Shown here in pieces: positions 7,869 to 15,581 of a stretch of DNA of 16,963 bases. Below the pieces are notes generated by a model that ran no database searches, was not told where the DNA came from, and saw only the letters and a list, made by a program, of their open reading frames with translations. Position numbers and translations under genes: made by a program. Position 1 is the stretch's first letter, and the number at the start of each line of letters is the position of its first letter. The DNA is from CAYMTN01 sp964393335 (lineage in GTDB: Bacteria > Chloroflexota > Anaerolineae > Aggregatilineales > Aggregatilineaceae), in the NCBI GenBank assembly GCA_964393335.1, contig CAYMTN010000110.1, positions 1-16,963 on the forward strand, given 5' to 3'.

Positions 7869-8546
7869 TCAGTCGTTCAGCGTTCTTTGCTCATCCAGTG
7901 TGACCTGGCCTCCGCTGCGTACTCCGGCAGTCTCGGATGCGCCGTTCAGTGTGTGCTCAAGCAGGGTCGGCAAAAACTGGTAGAGATAGGGGGCTGCGCG
8001 GACCAGCCGGGTTTCGAGCGCATTGTCAACCACGATGCGCTCGTCCGGGCTGGTCACACAGACACCGCCCCAGTGCTCCAGTGCATACGACACAGGCAGG
8101 CTCAACGACATCTCGTGCAGGACACGTTCAAGCACTGTCCGGTCGCGCGGGTCGGCCTGCACGCAAGCCTGCTCGTTCTCGTTCAGCGATCCGTCTAGGG
8201 CGGTCAGTGCTTCTTGCAGCAGGCGGCACAGCAGGTCCGGATAACCGGACTCCGCGCGGAGTGATTCCAGGCGCAGCCGCACCGACTCTAGGACCCGCTC
8301 GACGATCGCTTGCTGGGCATCGCCCACAAGCTGCATCGCTTCCAGCCTGGCCCGATGGATGACGCGCGCCGAATCGGCTGTCATCGCGTTGGATGCGGTC
8401 TTACGCGCCTGCTGTTGGATCACGTTCGCCTCCTGTTCGGCCTCTGCCATGATCCGGTTGACTTCGGCGTGTGCCCGTTCTTCAATCGCGCGCACGCGCA
8501 CTTCACCCGATTCACGGATGGCGTGCAGGATGGCATCCAGGTTCAT
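7869..8546 (-). CDS. atpE: V/A-type ATPase subunit E (peripheral stalk)
   Basis: Subunit E pairs with G to form the peripheral stalk that keeps the head from turning with the rotor. The 225-residue protein has a long charged N-terminal helix, for example EERAHAEVNRIMAEAEQEAN and the following QQARKTASNA, and a C-terminal globular part with GGVCVTSPDERIVVDNALETR style residues. That last block (the GG....S.DG.I.VDNT.E.R type motif) is the diagnostic one for subunit E. It lies 3 nt after the K stop, with a GGAAAG-type upstream sequence. Confidence 0.92.
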   Translation of the reverse strand: MNLDAILHAIRESGEVRVRAIEERAHAEVNRIMAEAEQEANVIQQQARKTASNAMTADSARVIHRARLEAMQLVGDAQQAIVERVLESVRLRLESLRAESGYPDLLCRLLQEALTALDGSLNENEQACVQADPRDRTVLERVLHEMSLSLPVSYALEHWGGVCVTSPDERIVVDNALETRLVRAAPYLYQFLPTLLEHTLNGASETAGVRSGGQVTLDEQRTLND

Positions 8547-8549
8547 TTC

Positions 8550-8768
8550 TCAGCTTTCCAGCAAGAGGATCATCGCCGCCGTTGCGAAACCGAGAATGAC
8601 CATCGTTTCGGGAATGGCGATCAGCAGAATGATGACACCCAATAGGTCAGGTTTTTCGGCAATGGTTCCGGCACCTGCTGCGCCAATCCGTGACTGTGCA
8701 ATGCCGGTTCCAATCGCCGCCAGTCCGAGCGCGAGTCCCGCGCCGATGGCTGTCAGGCCAGCATCCAT
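8550..8768 (-). CDS. atpK: V/A-type ATPase subunit K (rotor ring proteolipid)
   Basis: Ring-forming membrane subunit that carries the transported ion. The 72-residue product is a single hairpin of two transmembrane helices (about residues 5-30 and 44-70) joined by the polar loop AEKPDL. The essential carboxylate is E54 in IPET. Helix 1 has Q25 in GTGIAQSRIG, and T55 follows E54. Aligned by eye with the Na+-coupled c subunit of Ilyobacter tartaricus, Q25, E54 and T55 fall at Q32, E65 and S66, so the Na+ ligand pattern is mostly present. The tyrosine of the Ilyobacter site is not conserved. The single-hairpin size is like bacterial F-type c and small V/A rings rather than the double-hairpin K of Enterococcus. 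It is 30 nt from I. Confidence 0.93.
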   Translation of the reverse strand: MDAGLTAIGAGLALGLAAIGTGIAQSRIGAAGAGTIAEKPDLLGVIILLIAIPETMVILGFATAAMILLLES

Positions 8769-8773
8769 GAGAG

Positions 8774-8781
8774 ACCTCCTT
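8774..8781 (-). promoter_or_regulatory. Strong ribosome binding site of the ring subunit gene
   Basis: The minus strand reads AAGGAGGT, a perfect Shine-Dalgarno, 5 nt before the ATG of K. No other gene in the operon has as good a site. This fits the need for many copies of K per complex, although that link is inference. Confidence 0.85.
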
Positions 8782-8798
8782 CCATGTTTATTTTCGTC

Positions 8799-10706
8799 TC
8801 ACTCGCGTTGGGGTACACGCAATCGATACGGTTGGTAAATTCTGCCGCCGCCCTGGTAGAAATTGCGGAAGAATTCGACGTAGTGCAGGCGTAGACTTTG
8901 AATCGTGGGGCTGAACGTGCCCAGTACCAGGTTCAGCGCGTGCAGCAACACGGCGATGGTCACGCCGATCACGATGCTGCCGACCATGCCCGCAAGCTTG
9001 CTGGCGACGAGTGCCAGATACACCGACGACAGACCGATAGCCGCGATACGCAGGTAGGACAGCACGTTGCCCACCAGCCCGATCATCTCGATGGGTGCGA
9101 TGATCACGCCGATTTTGCCGAGCGACCACGCCAGAAAGATCGTGCCTACGATCAACAGGGCAATCGCAGGCGTCATGAAGCCGTTGGGCAAGAAATCAAC
9201 CAGGATGCCGGTCAGCAAAAACAGGGCGATCAGGCCCAGCAGCCGTCCCCCGCGCTCCAACAGGTGATTTTTGTCTTTCTCTCTGAAGCCTTCCCACAGG
9301 CCGAGAATCAGCCCAAGCAGAATATGCGCCGCGCCTGCTGCGACCGACAGCGCCAGCAGATCGATCAGGTGATCGGAGCTGGCCCGATCAAACAGGACCG
9401 GATGCAGGCCGATCTGCTGGCCCATCGTGCCGAACACCTCCCCGAACAGGACGCCAAACCCGATGGCCCAGCCCGCGCCCATCACTAGGATCGCCGTGAT
9501 GTCGCGCGCGATGCCGGGGGTGCGGAACCGGCGGCGCAGCCACAGCATAAGTCCGAGCAGCAGTATGCCATACCCAATATCACCCAGCATCATGCCGAAG
9601 AAGATCGGCATAAAGAGCGCCATGAGCGACGTCGGATCGATCTCGCCATAGCGCGGCGTGCTGAAGAGATGTACCAAGCTCTCGAAGGGCCGCGCCACGG
9701 CGGGATTCGTCAGGGCGACAGGCGCGCGTTTTTTCAGCGCGTCAGTCAGCGGCACCTCAAACACGAACAGGCGATCCCCAAGCTGATCGCGCAGGGCTGC
9801 TTGCAACCGGGGAACGTCGGGTACCGGCACCCAGCCCACTAGCACGAAAGTCATCTCAGTGTGCCCCAGGCGCGGCAGCACGTCGTAGGTTTCAAGCTCA
9901 TTTTGCAGCATGGCACGGCAGACGCGCAGCCTGGGTGCCCACGCTTGGGCGATCTCCTCAAGCTCGCGCGTGATAGCGGCGTCATCGGTGGGAATCGCGT
10001 TCAGCCGGCTGTACAGCGAAGCGATGGCTGCATCTGGCGATTCGCTATCGAATTCCGGCGGCAGGCGCAACCGCGAGACATCGTGCCGATCGAGCATCGC
10101 GCTGACGACGTCCGTGTACGTCCGGGGAACGGAGATCAGCATCGCCTGGGTCGCGGAATCCACCGGACCGGTAGCGGTCTGGGTGCGCCCTTCGGTGATG
10201 CTGTCCACGTGGTGAGCGATGGTATCCAGCACGTCCGTATGGTCGCGGTTGACCAGCAGTCCGAACGATACATAACTGGGATCGCGGGCCAAGCTGAGGA
10301 ACAGCGGCATCAGCTTGCGCAGCGTGTCCAGAAAGCGGGGCAGCAGTTCTTGTTCGGCGCGCAGTTTTTCGCGCCGGTTTGCCAGGGCTTGCACTCTCGG
10401 CACCAGATCGGATACTTCCGCTAGCAGGCGCTCGCCGCTGGCATCGTCGTGGGGAAGACTGTCAGCCGCCAGTTTTTTATTGAGGCCCAGGGTGTCAATT
10501 GCGCTGTTGACCTGGAGCAGTTTGAGGCTCAGTTCTTCTTGTTTGCGGACCATCGCGGCGTCAATGGTGAGCGGTGTGATCGACAGCTCCGGTGTCTCGG
10601 AGACGCGGTCGATGTGGATGCAGCCCAGCTCGCCCAACGCGTGGATCGTCGCCTCCAAATCGGACTTGAGGCCGATGATCTGCAGGAGGCTCATTTTATG
10701 ACTCAT
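8799..10706 (-). CDS. atpI: V/A-type ATPase subunit I (a-type stator, ion channel)
   Basis: Membrane stator that provides the two ion half-channels against the K ring and anchors the peripheral stalks. Residues 1-340 form the cytoplasmic stalk-binding part, beginning MSLLQIIGLKSDLEATIHAL. The rest is a membrane domain. PFESLVHLFSTPRYGEIDPT and FFGMMLGDIGYGILLL are conserved signatures, and the essential arginine lies in SYLRIAAIGLSSVYLA (about R553). Several hydrophobic segments follow from about residue 360 to 600. The total of 635 residues is typical. The start at 10706 has AGGGGG upstream; an alternative ATG at 10694, one base after the G/H stop, lacks a ribosome binding site. With the first start, I overlaps G/H by 11 nt. 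Confidence 0.93.
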   Translation of the reverse strand: MSHKMSLLQIIGLKSDLEATIHALGELGCIHIDRVSETPELSITPLTIDAAMVRKQEELSLKLLQVNSAIDTLGLNKKLAADSLPHDDASGERLLAEVSDLVPRVQALANRREKLRAEQELLPRFLDTLRKLMPLFLSLARDPSYVSFGLLVNRDHTDVLDTIAHHVDSITEGRTQTATGPVDSATQAMLISVPRTYTDVVSAMLDRHDVSRLRLPPEFDSESPDAAIASLYSRLNAIPTDDAAITRELEEIAQAWAPRLRVCRAMLQNELETYDVLPRLGHTEMTFVLVGWVPVPDVPRLQAALRDQLGDRLFVFEVPLTDALKKRAPVALTNPAVARPFESLVHLFSTPRYGEIDPTSLMALFMPIFFGMMLGDIGYGILLLGLMLWLRRRFRTPGIARDITAILVMGAGWAIGFGVLFGEVFGTMGQQIGLHPVLFDRASSDHLIDLLALSVAAGAAHILLGLILGLWEGFREKDKNHLLERGGRLLGLIALFLLTGILVDFLPNGFMTPAIALLIVGTIFLAWSLGKIGVIIAPIEMIGLVGNVLSYLRIAAIGLSSVYLALVASKLAGMVGSIVIGVTIAVLLHALNLVLGTFSPTIQSLRLHYVEFFRNFYQGGGRIYQPYRLRVPQRE

Positions 10707-11067
10707 CGACGCCCCCTGCTTCGGGCGGCGGTATTCCCAGGATGACCGCCAATGCCCGATCTACCATCTGGTCGAGACAGGCGTCGCTGCTGCGCGCGAG
10801 ATCGTCAGTGTGAGCCTGCGCCTGTGCGACGATCTGCCGGGCGTCGCGTTGGGCAGCCGCTAGCGCCGCCTGATAGTCTTGTTCGCCCTGCTCGCGCCCG
10901 GCGGCGACGGCGTCACGTTTGAGCGTGGCCGCCTGCTTGCGGGCCTGCTGGATGCACGTGTCGGCGGCATCCTGAGCGACGCGAATCTGGTGCGAGCAGT
11001 CACGCTCAGCCTGCTGGATGCGTTCCAGCGGTGTCAGTATCAGGTCGGGTGGGGAGGATGCCATCAT
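10696..11067 (-). CDS. V/A-type ATPase subunit G/H (peripheral stalk)
   Basis: Small helical stalk partner of subunit E. The 123-residue protein has almost no hydrophobic core and is rich in Ala, Gln, Arg and Asp with a long predicted coiled coil: IQQAERDCSHQIRVAQDAAD, then QQARKQAATLKRDAVAAGRE and AALAAAQRDARQIVAQAQAH. It is the first gene of the ATPase operon, where archaeal AhaH and Thermus G also sit. Assignment rests on position, size and composition, because the family is poorly conserved. The start could be either of two adjacent ATGs (11067 or 11064), with GGAGAGG upstream. Confidence 0.8.
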   Translation of the reverse strand: MMASSPPDLILTPLERIQQAERDCSHQIRVAQDAADTCIQQARKQAATLKRDAVAAGREQGEQDYQAALAAAQRDARQIVAQAQAHTDDLARSSDACLDQMVDRALAVILGIPPPEAGGVDES

Positions 11068-11100
11068 GTGCGCCTCTCCATTCGTGTTCGTTCACAAACC

Positions 11101-11132
11101 GGGGGTTAAGCTATCCCCTTTACCGTTTGGGG
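11101..11132 (-). promoter_or_regulatory. Alternative G/C-run hairpins in the ATPase leader
   Basis: On the transcript strand the order is CCCC (11129-11132), GGGG (11115-11118), CCCCC (11101-11105). The middle GGGG can pair with either neighbour, so two hairpins are mutually exclusive. A further CCCC lies at 11137-11140. They sit 34 nt or more before the G/H start codon. This might be a regulatory leader or just a stable 5' structure. No known riboswitch is recognised. Confidence 0.3.
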
Positions 11133-11367
11133 CACAGGGGCCAACTACCGCATTTCGCTTGTTATGTCCGGCTCAGCCTGCGCAGCTTTCAACACACAGC
11201 CTGAGATTGGACAACCGGATTGAAGAGAACCGGACAGGTGTTTGCCTGCCTGCGATCGATTACGGACGGAGTGAAGCGGTGACAGCCTGCGCTCGAACAC
11301 TTCGTTCGGCGTGCCTTAAGTGAGAGCGAAGAAATTACCAAGTATCAGGATCAGATGATGTTGTGCG

Positions 11368-11390
11368 CTATATATCTCAGTATATCATAG
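11368..11390 (-). promoter_or_regulatory. AT-rich patch, possible ATPase operon promoter
   Basis: This is the most AT-rich part of the 512-nt spacer upstream of G/H. The minus strand contains TATGAT, TATACT and TATATA as possible -10 elements, but none has a good -35 at 16-18 nt. The patch is itself a near-palindrome, CTATATAT facing ATATCATAG with one bulged base. The rest of the spacer (11068-11579) holds no credible gene. Confidence 0.3.
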
Positions 11391-11432
11391 AATGAACGCG
11401 GCTTTTGTGGGTGAATAGTGAGTATTTCGGTA

Positions 11433-11454
11433 TGATGAACGGTACAGTTCATCA
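11433..11454. promoter_or_regulatory. 22-bp operator-like inverted repeat
   Basis: TGATGAAC (11433-11440) and GTTCATCA (11447-11454) are perfect reverse complements around the 6-nt spacer GGTACA. Its place, about 45 nt upstream of the AT-rich patch that may hold the ATPase promoter and about 125 nt after the BTAD gene stop, fits a binding site for a dimeric regulator. It is not followed by a T-run on either strand, so a terminator is less likely. Which protein would bind it is unknown. Confidence 0.4.
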
Positions 11455-11579
11455 GTCGGATAGACATATTAGGCGTGGCAGCGATTGGGTGTGTTGCCGT
11501 CGATGCTCGGCGGTTCGCCACTGGCAGCAACTTGTTTGTTGCGGACGTGGAAGAGCATTTCCTGACTCGTAGGGCTACC

Positions 11580-14500
11580 TCAACATTGATCTAATATCGT
11601 ATCAACCGTAAGTGCCAGGTCAACCGTGTCGGCACGCTGACAGGCCTCGAGAAAGGCGGGCGCGTCCATTTGTTGTGTGATCTCATCGAGGTAGCTATCG
11701 ACCCATTGTTGGAGGCTCCACACATTGGCGTCAGCTTGTTTCAGGGCCGACAACCATTCGGCAGCGCGAGCAGTATTACCAGCACGACCTGCCAGCAGCG
11801 CGTGTCCGATAGCAGCCGATAGTCGCGTTTCGGGGTATTTGCCGGTCTGCAGCGCCAAACAAAACTGCCGCGACGCCTCCTCCGCATTGTGCTGAGCAAT
11901 AGCGATGTGACCCAGCTCGGCATGGATCAGATCGACAAATGAATCGATTCCGTATTCGGTGTGCAGGTCAAGGCTTTTGTGCATGGCCTGGCGAGCCGCA
12001 TCATAATCACCGGTGTTAGTCAATATTCTGCCCAGTGACCAGTAATTCTCGACCTCATTTCGGCGCAGTCCGGCAGCCTCCGAAACCATAATCGCTTGCC
12101 GCGTATACTGTTCGGCCGAATCGTAGGCTTGCCGGGAGACAGCCGCCTGCGAGAGCATGGCAAGTGAATAGTTGATCCCGCTATGATTGCCAATCGCTTG
12201 ATCGTATGCCAGGGCAGCCTGCATCCGCTGCTCGATTTCATCAAGCCTGTTTTGCGGAAAAAGAACCACCAGGGTGCGTAATTTCCAGCCGAGCTGAACA
12301 CCCCATTCCTGGCCGATTTCCTCGAAGATGGCGATTCCCTCCTCGAAGTAGCCATCACAGGTTTCGACGTCGTCGCCGCAATAACCGGATGTAATCAGGG
12401 CGATAGCCAGTTCGTAGGGAGCCTGGATGGCGCGCAGCAGCGCCCGACTTTGCTCCAGGCACCGCTTGCCCATGACTGAATCGCCACGGCGATAGGCAAA
12501 AAACCCTTGATAGGCCAGGGTTAAGCCCAAGGCTATCTGTTGGGCGCTCCCTGGCTGCGGAATGCGCCGTAACGCTTCGGAAGCTGCTGTAAAAAACGCA
12601 AGGCCTTCGGCCTCCATTGCCCGCCGTTGACAAAGCCAGTTGATACTGGTGGCGGCTATGTGAATGGCGTGGTGGTTGGCTGTTTTCACGGCGTAAGCCC
12701 ACATCGCGCGGATATTATCCAGGTCCGTCTCTACAACGTGCAGGTTGCCGTGCCGGATGTCTGCCTCTCGCTGATGAAGGAGTTCAGCATAATGGGCGCA
12801 ATGGCGATCCTGCGTGGTCTGCTGCATTTCGGGATCGTCTGCCAGCTTTTCGTCCGCGAATTGGCGCAGTAGTTCATGTATATCGTAGCGGCTGTCGGGA
12901 CGGCGGCGCACTAACGACCTGGAGACGAGTCGGTTTAATGTACGGAGTGATGCCCCAGTAACCTGCTGAGCGGCTGCACGCGAGAAACCGTTACGAAATA
13001 CGGCAAGCCTCATCAATGCGTCGCGTTCGGGATATTCCAGCCGCCGCCATGACGACTCGAAGACCGCGCGCAAACTGCGGTGCCGGGGTGGGATATCGCG
13101 CACATCCGCTGCCAGAAAATCCAGACCCGAGACGATTTCGTGGGCGATCTCTTCAAGGCTTAATGTGTTAGTCCACGTCGCCGCCAGCAAAATACCGAGC
13201 GGCATACCGTCCAGCAAGCGGCAGATTCGTGCCGCCGTCACCAGGGCGTCAGCATCCGAATCACTGCCGTGCTGGACCTGCCACACATGCTCAAAGAAGA
13301 GCCGCACGGCGTCATGTTGGAGCAAGTCGTTTTGCGCGTCGCTTTCAGGTAATTCAAGCCCACCTAGCAGTATGACGGCCTCGCCACTCAGGGAAAGTCG
13401 CTCACGGGATGTCGCCAGCACCTTAACATCTGGCGCGGTACGCAACAGATCGGATACGAGAATCGCGGAATCCAGCAAATGCTCGAAGTTGTCCAACACA
13501 AGCAGCACGTGACGGTGCCGCAGGTGGTTGAATAACTGAACCTGAGGGCCATCCGATCCGGCTGCGAAACGAAATCCGACGGCGTCAGCGATGGCTGGTA
13601 CGATTTCTGCACCTGATCCCAGGCCGACTAGCGGCACGAAAAACACGCCATGCGTGAAGTGCGCCGCCTGAAGAGCGGCGGCTTCTAGCGCCAGACGGGT
13701 CTTGCCAATACCACCCGGGCCGATGAGTGTCACAAGCCGGCGCTCGGCCAACAATCGGGATACTTCAGCCATCTCGCTTTTTCGCCCGACGAATGACGTG
13801 AGTTGGGCCGGTAGATTGTGGCGCGGCGCAGGCACGATGTCCGCACCTGTCACATCGCCGGACTGGATGTTTTCGAAAAGCTGTGTCGTTGCCTCGTCAG
13901 GTTCTGCGCCGAGCTCGTCAGCCAATATACTCTTACAGGTTTGATACTGGGCTAACGCGGCATCGCGCTGGCCGGACGAGGCAAGGCACTGTATCAAGTG
14001 ACGATGGCCGGGTTCGTGCAGCGGGTCCAATTGCAGCAGACGTGAGGCGTGCTGAATGCCGGCTGACCAGCGTCCTGTGCGCAGGTCGTAACGGATCAGT
14101 GCGTCCAGGGCGTGCGTCACCAAACGTTGGAGCCGCTCGCGTTCCTCCAATGACCAGCTCTCAAATGCCGGGCAGCCTCGCACATGAAATCCAGCCAGGA
14201 GGCCTCCTTGATAAAGATCGAGCGTCTGCTCCAGGGTCTCTGCGTCGGCCTGCGAAAGCAGTCGAAACTCGTCAGAAGATCGCGCTAGGAGGTCGATTTG
14301 ATCGTCGAGTTCCTGTACGTCCAACCAAACCGGCCTGTCTGGATGGATGGCGAGTGTCTGACGGGTTACGCTGATGTAAGGCGCAAGTGCTTTGCGCAGA
14401 TGCGTCAACGTGACCCGCAGGCTGGATAACGAACGTGTCTGAGTACGTTCGGGCCAAAACATCTCGGCCAGGATGTCACGTGGTTGTGGTTGGCTGGTGT

Positions 14501-14615
14501 GCGCCAGATAGATCAGCAACGCCTCAGCTTTCCGCGAGGAAATGCCGGTAATGGGATGATTACCGCAAACAATCCTGAGGCCGCCTAGCGCATATATCGA
14601 CAGAAGGTCATTCAT
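11580..14615 (-). CDS. BTAD/STAND/TPR transcriptional regulator (AfsR/SARP-like)
   Basis: Large signal-integrating transcriptional regulator, 1011 residues from the preferred start. An N-terminal winged helix occupies about residues 4-95 (LSIYALGGLRI, then SSRKAEALLIYLA, AEMFWPER and SSLRVTLTHLRKAL). The bacterial transcriptional activation domain follows at about 100-252, with ESWSLEERERLQRL and LLQLDPLHEPGHRHLIQCLA. The NB-ARC type STAND ATPase begins near 273 (LPAQLTSFVGRKSEMAEV), with Walker A GPGGIGKT at 299-306 and Walker B LLVLDNFEH near 371. SRERLSLSGEAV and a winged-helix module ending in YDIHELLRQFADEKL follow. The remaining C-terminal 400 residues are TPR-like helical repeats, as in GDYDAARQAMHKSLDLH. 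ATP binding and a ligand on the TPRs would gate DNA binding; this is family knowledge. An upstream in-frame ATG at 14711 adds 32 residues without domain character, so 14615 was chosen. Target genes are unknown; the divergent neighbour is one candidate. Confidence 0.9.
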   Translation of the reverse strand: MNDLLSIYALGGLRIVCGNHPITGISSRKAEALLIYLAHTSQPQPRDILAEMFWPERTQTRSLSSLRVTLTHLRKALAPYISVTRQTLAIHPDRPVWLDVQELDDQIDLLARSSDEFRLLSQADAETLEQTLDLYQGGLLAGFHVRGCPAFESWSLEERERLQRLVTHALDALIRYDLRTGRWSAGIQHASRLLQLDPLHEPGHRHLIQCLASSGQRDAALAQYQTCKSILADELGAEPDEATTQLFENIQSGDVTGADIVPAPRHNLPAQLTSFVGRKSEMAEVSRLLAERRLVTLIGPGGIGKTRLALEAAALQAAHFTHGVFFVPLVGLGSGAEIVPAIADAVGFRFAAGSDGPQVQLFNHLRHRHVLLVLDNFEHLLDSAILVSDLLRTAPDVKVLATSRERLSLSGEAVILLGGLELPESDAQNDLLQHDAVRLFFEHVWQVQHGSDSDADALVTAARICRLLDGMPLGILLAATWTNTLSLEEIAHEIVSGLDFLAADVRDIPPRHRSLRAVFESSWRRLEYPERDALMRLAVFRNGFSRAAAQQVTGASLRTLNRLVSRSLVRRRPDSRYDIHELLRQFADEKLADDPEMQQTTQDRHCAHYAELLHQREADIRHGNLHVVETDLDNIRAMWAYAVKTANHHAIHIAATSINWLCQRRAMEAEGLAFFTAASEALRRIPQPGSAQQIALGLTLAYQGFFAYRRGDSVMGKRCLEQSRALLRAIQAPYELAIALITSGYCGDDVETCDGYFEEGIAIFEEIGQEWGVQLGWKLRTLVVLFPQNRLDEIEQRMQAALAYDQAIGNHSGINYSLAMLSQAAVSRQAYDSAEQYTRQAIMVSEAAGLRRNEVENYWSLGRILTNTGDYDAARQAMHKSLDLHTEYGIDSFVDLIHAELGHIAIAQHNAEEASRQFCLALQTGKYPETRLSAAIGHALLAGRAGNTARAAEWLSALKQADANVWSLQQWVDSYLDEITQQMDAPAFLEACQRADTVDLALTVDTILDQC

Positions 14616-14791
14616 CGGTACGCAAGCTTCCCTGAAAACGGACTTTAGCGATTTTTTAGCGGTCTGCCCTGTATTCTCAAAGAAGATACGTCGCTGGCCT
14701 GGGCCAGGCAAGTTCGGGGTGCACAGGGCTTCTGAATGTCCGCATAGTTCATTATACAGTCTACACCATCACTTAGAGAGGATCTCCCAAA
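14616..14791. promoter_or_regulatory. Divergent promoter region of the regulator and SnoaL-like gene
   Basis: This 176-nt spacer separates two genes transcribed away from each other and must hold both promoters. The minus strand has a perfect TATAAT at 14751-14756, suitable as -10 for the regulator, with a transcript start near 14744. Its -35 region is poor. The plus strand overlaps it with TATACA (14753-14758), 3 of 6 matches to a -35 (TTCTGA) lying 17 nt upstream. If both are used, the two promoters overlap and would compete. Confidence 0.45.
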
Positions 14792-15295
14792 ATGAATTCA
14801 CGTGCGAAACTGATCGTTGTTTGTGTGCTGGCTGCTGTGTTGATCGTAGCCTCACTGGCGCTAGCACCGCTCTCCACCGCCCAAGAAAGCGAAGAGTTCC
14901 CGGCCTACTGGGAATACATGATGGGCGCGTGGGACGACGGTGTACTGGAGGGAATGGAAGACTATATCCACGAGGACTTCCTGTGGTATGCCAATGATAC
15001 TCCGGCGTTCGAGGGCTATGAAGGCTGGCAGTTTGCCATTGGATACTGGCGCGGTCTGTTCCCGGACCTGGGGACCGGCGTTGAAGGGTTTATGGCGCAG
15101 GACGATATGTTTGCTTTCTACGGCACGTTGACTGGTACACACACCGGCGAAATGGCGGGTATCACGCCGACCGAAAATGAGTTGTCATTGCGCTACACAG
15201 CCGTGGCCTATCTTGAAGACGGCAAAGTCAAGACGTTTTATATGGCGTTCTCCGACGTGAACTGGAATACGACTCTGGGACTACCATTGGAATAA
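14792..15295 (+). CDS. Exported SnoaL-like (NTF2-fold) protein
   Basis: A 167-residue protein with a signal peptide: MNSRAKL, a hydrophobic core (about 7-25) and LAPLSTA followed by QES, with likely cleavage after A30. The mature part is one SnoaL/ester-cyclase-like domain of the NTF2 superfamily. AWDDGVLEGMEDYIHEDFLW matches the family start, a small acidic GLFPDLGTGVEGFMAQDD block follows, and GTLTGTHTGEMAGITPTENE is the most diagnostic segment, then AYLEDGKVKTFYMAFSDVNW. Members include small-molecule cyclases and many proteins of unknown function; export is not the usual case. The catalytic activity cannot be read from the sequence. GAGAGG lies 9 nt before the ATG. The gene faces away from the BTAD regulator and is probably a monocistronic unit. 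Confidence 0.85.
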   Translation: MNSRAKLIVVCVLAAVLIVASLALAPLSTAQESEEFPAYWEYMMGAWDDGVLEGMEDYIHEDFLWYANDTPAFEGYEGWQFAIGYWRGLFPDLGTGVEGFMAQDDMFAFYGTLTGTHTGEMAGITPTENELSLRYTAVAYLEDGKVKTFYMAFSDVNWNTTLGLPLE

Positions 15296-15410
15296 CATCT
15301 GGAACGCCTGCGTCTATCGTGCTCGCGCGAACAGGCAAGAATTATCGGTTGCAGTGGGCGGGGGGCAAGGTCCATGTGGCATCTACCCCTGCTCATCTGC
15401 TGGATTAGGA

Positions 15411-15439
15411 TAACAAAGAAGCCCAGCTATTACTGGGCT
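15411..15439 (-). terminator. Hairpin terminator reading leftward
   Basis: AGCCCAG (15420-15426) pairs with CTGGGCT (15433-15439) around a 6-nt loop. On the minus strand the stem is followed by TCTTTGTTA, which is T-rich and fits an intrinsic terminator for transcripts coming from the response regulator. It lies about 320 nt past that gene's stop. It may also act on plus-strand transcripts. Confidence 0.5.
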
Positions 15440-15581
15440 CTTCGACAGTTTGACTGGGCGGGAGCGACGGGGCTCGCTCGATTGCGTGTATACACCCACT
15501 CATCTTTGTTGCCAAGCATATGACTGGCGAATATCTGCGCCCCGCAAAGGCAGCCTGGCACACCGTACAGGAGTTTTCCAC

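Noticed and set aside
7293..8198. Long plus-strand open frame opposite the ATPase C and E genes
   Set aside because: Antisense to recognised subunits, with no family-like segments.
11580..14615. STAND ATPase with TPRs as an anti-phage (Avs-like) sensor
   Set aside because: The N-terminus is a winged helix plus BTAD rather than a nuclease or other effector, and no defence neighbours are present.
14616..14711. Upstream in-frame ATG extending the BTAD regulator by 32 residues
   Set aside because: The added segment has no domain character and the winged helix starts normally just after the ATG at 14615.
11390..14756. Shared ATGAAC half-sites near the ATPase and regulator promoters
   Set aside because: The same hexamer, and even GTTCATCA, occurs inside coding regions (for example near 5517 and 7213), so sharing it means little.
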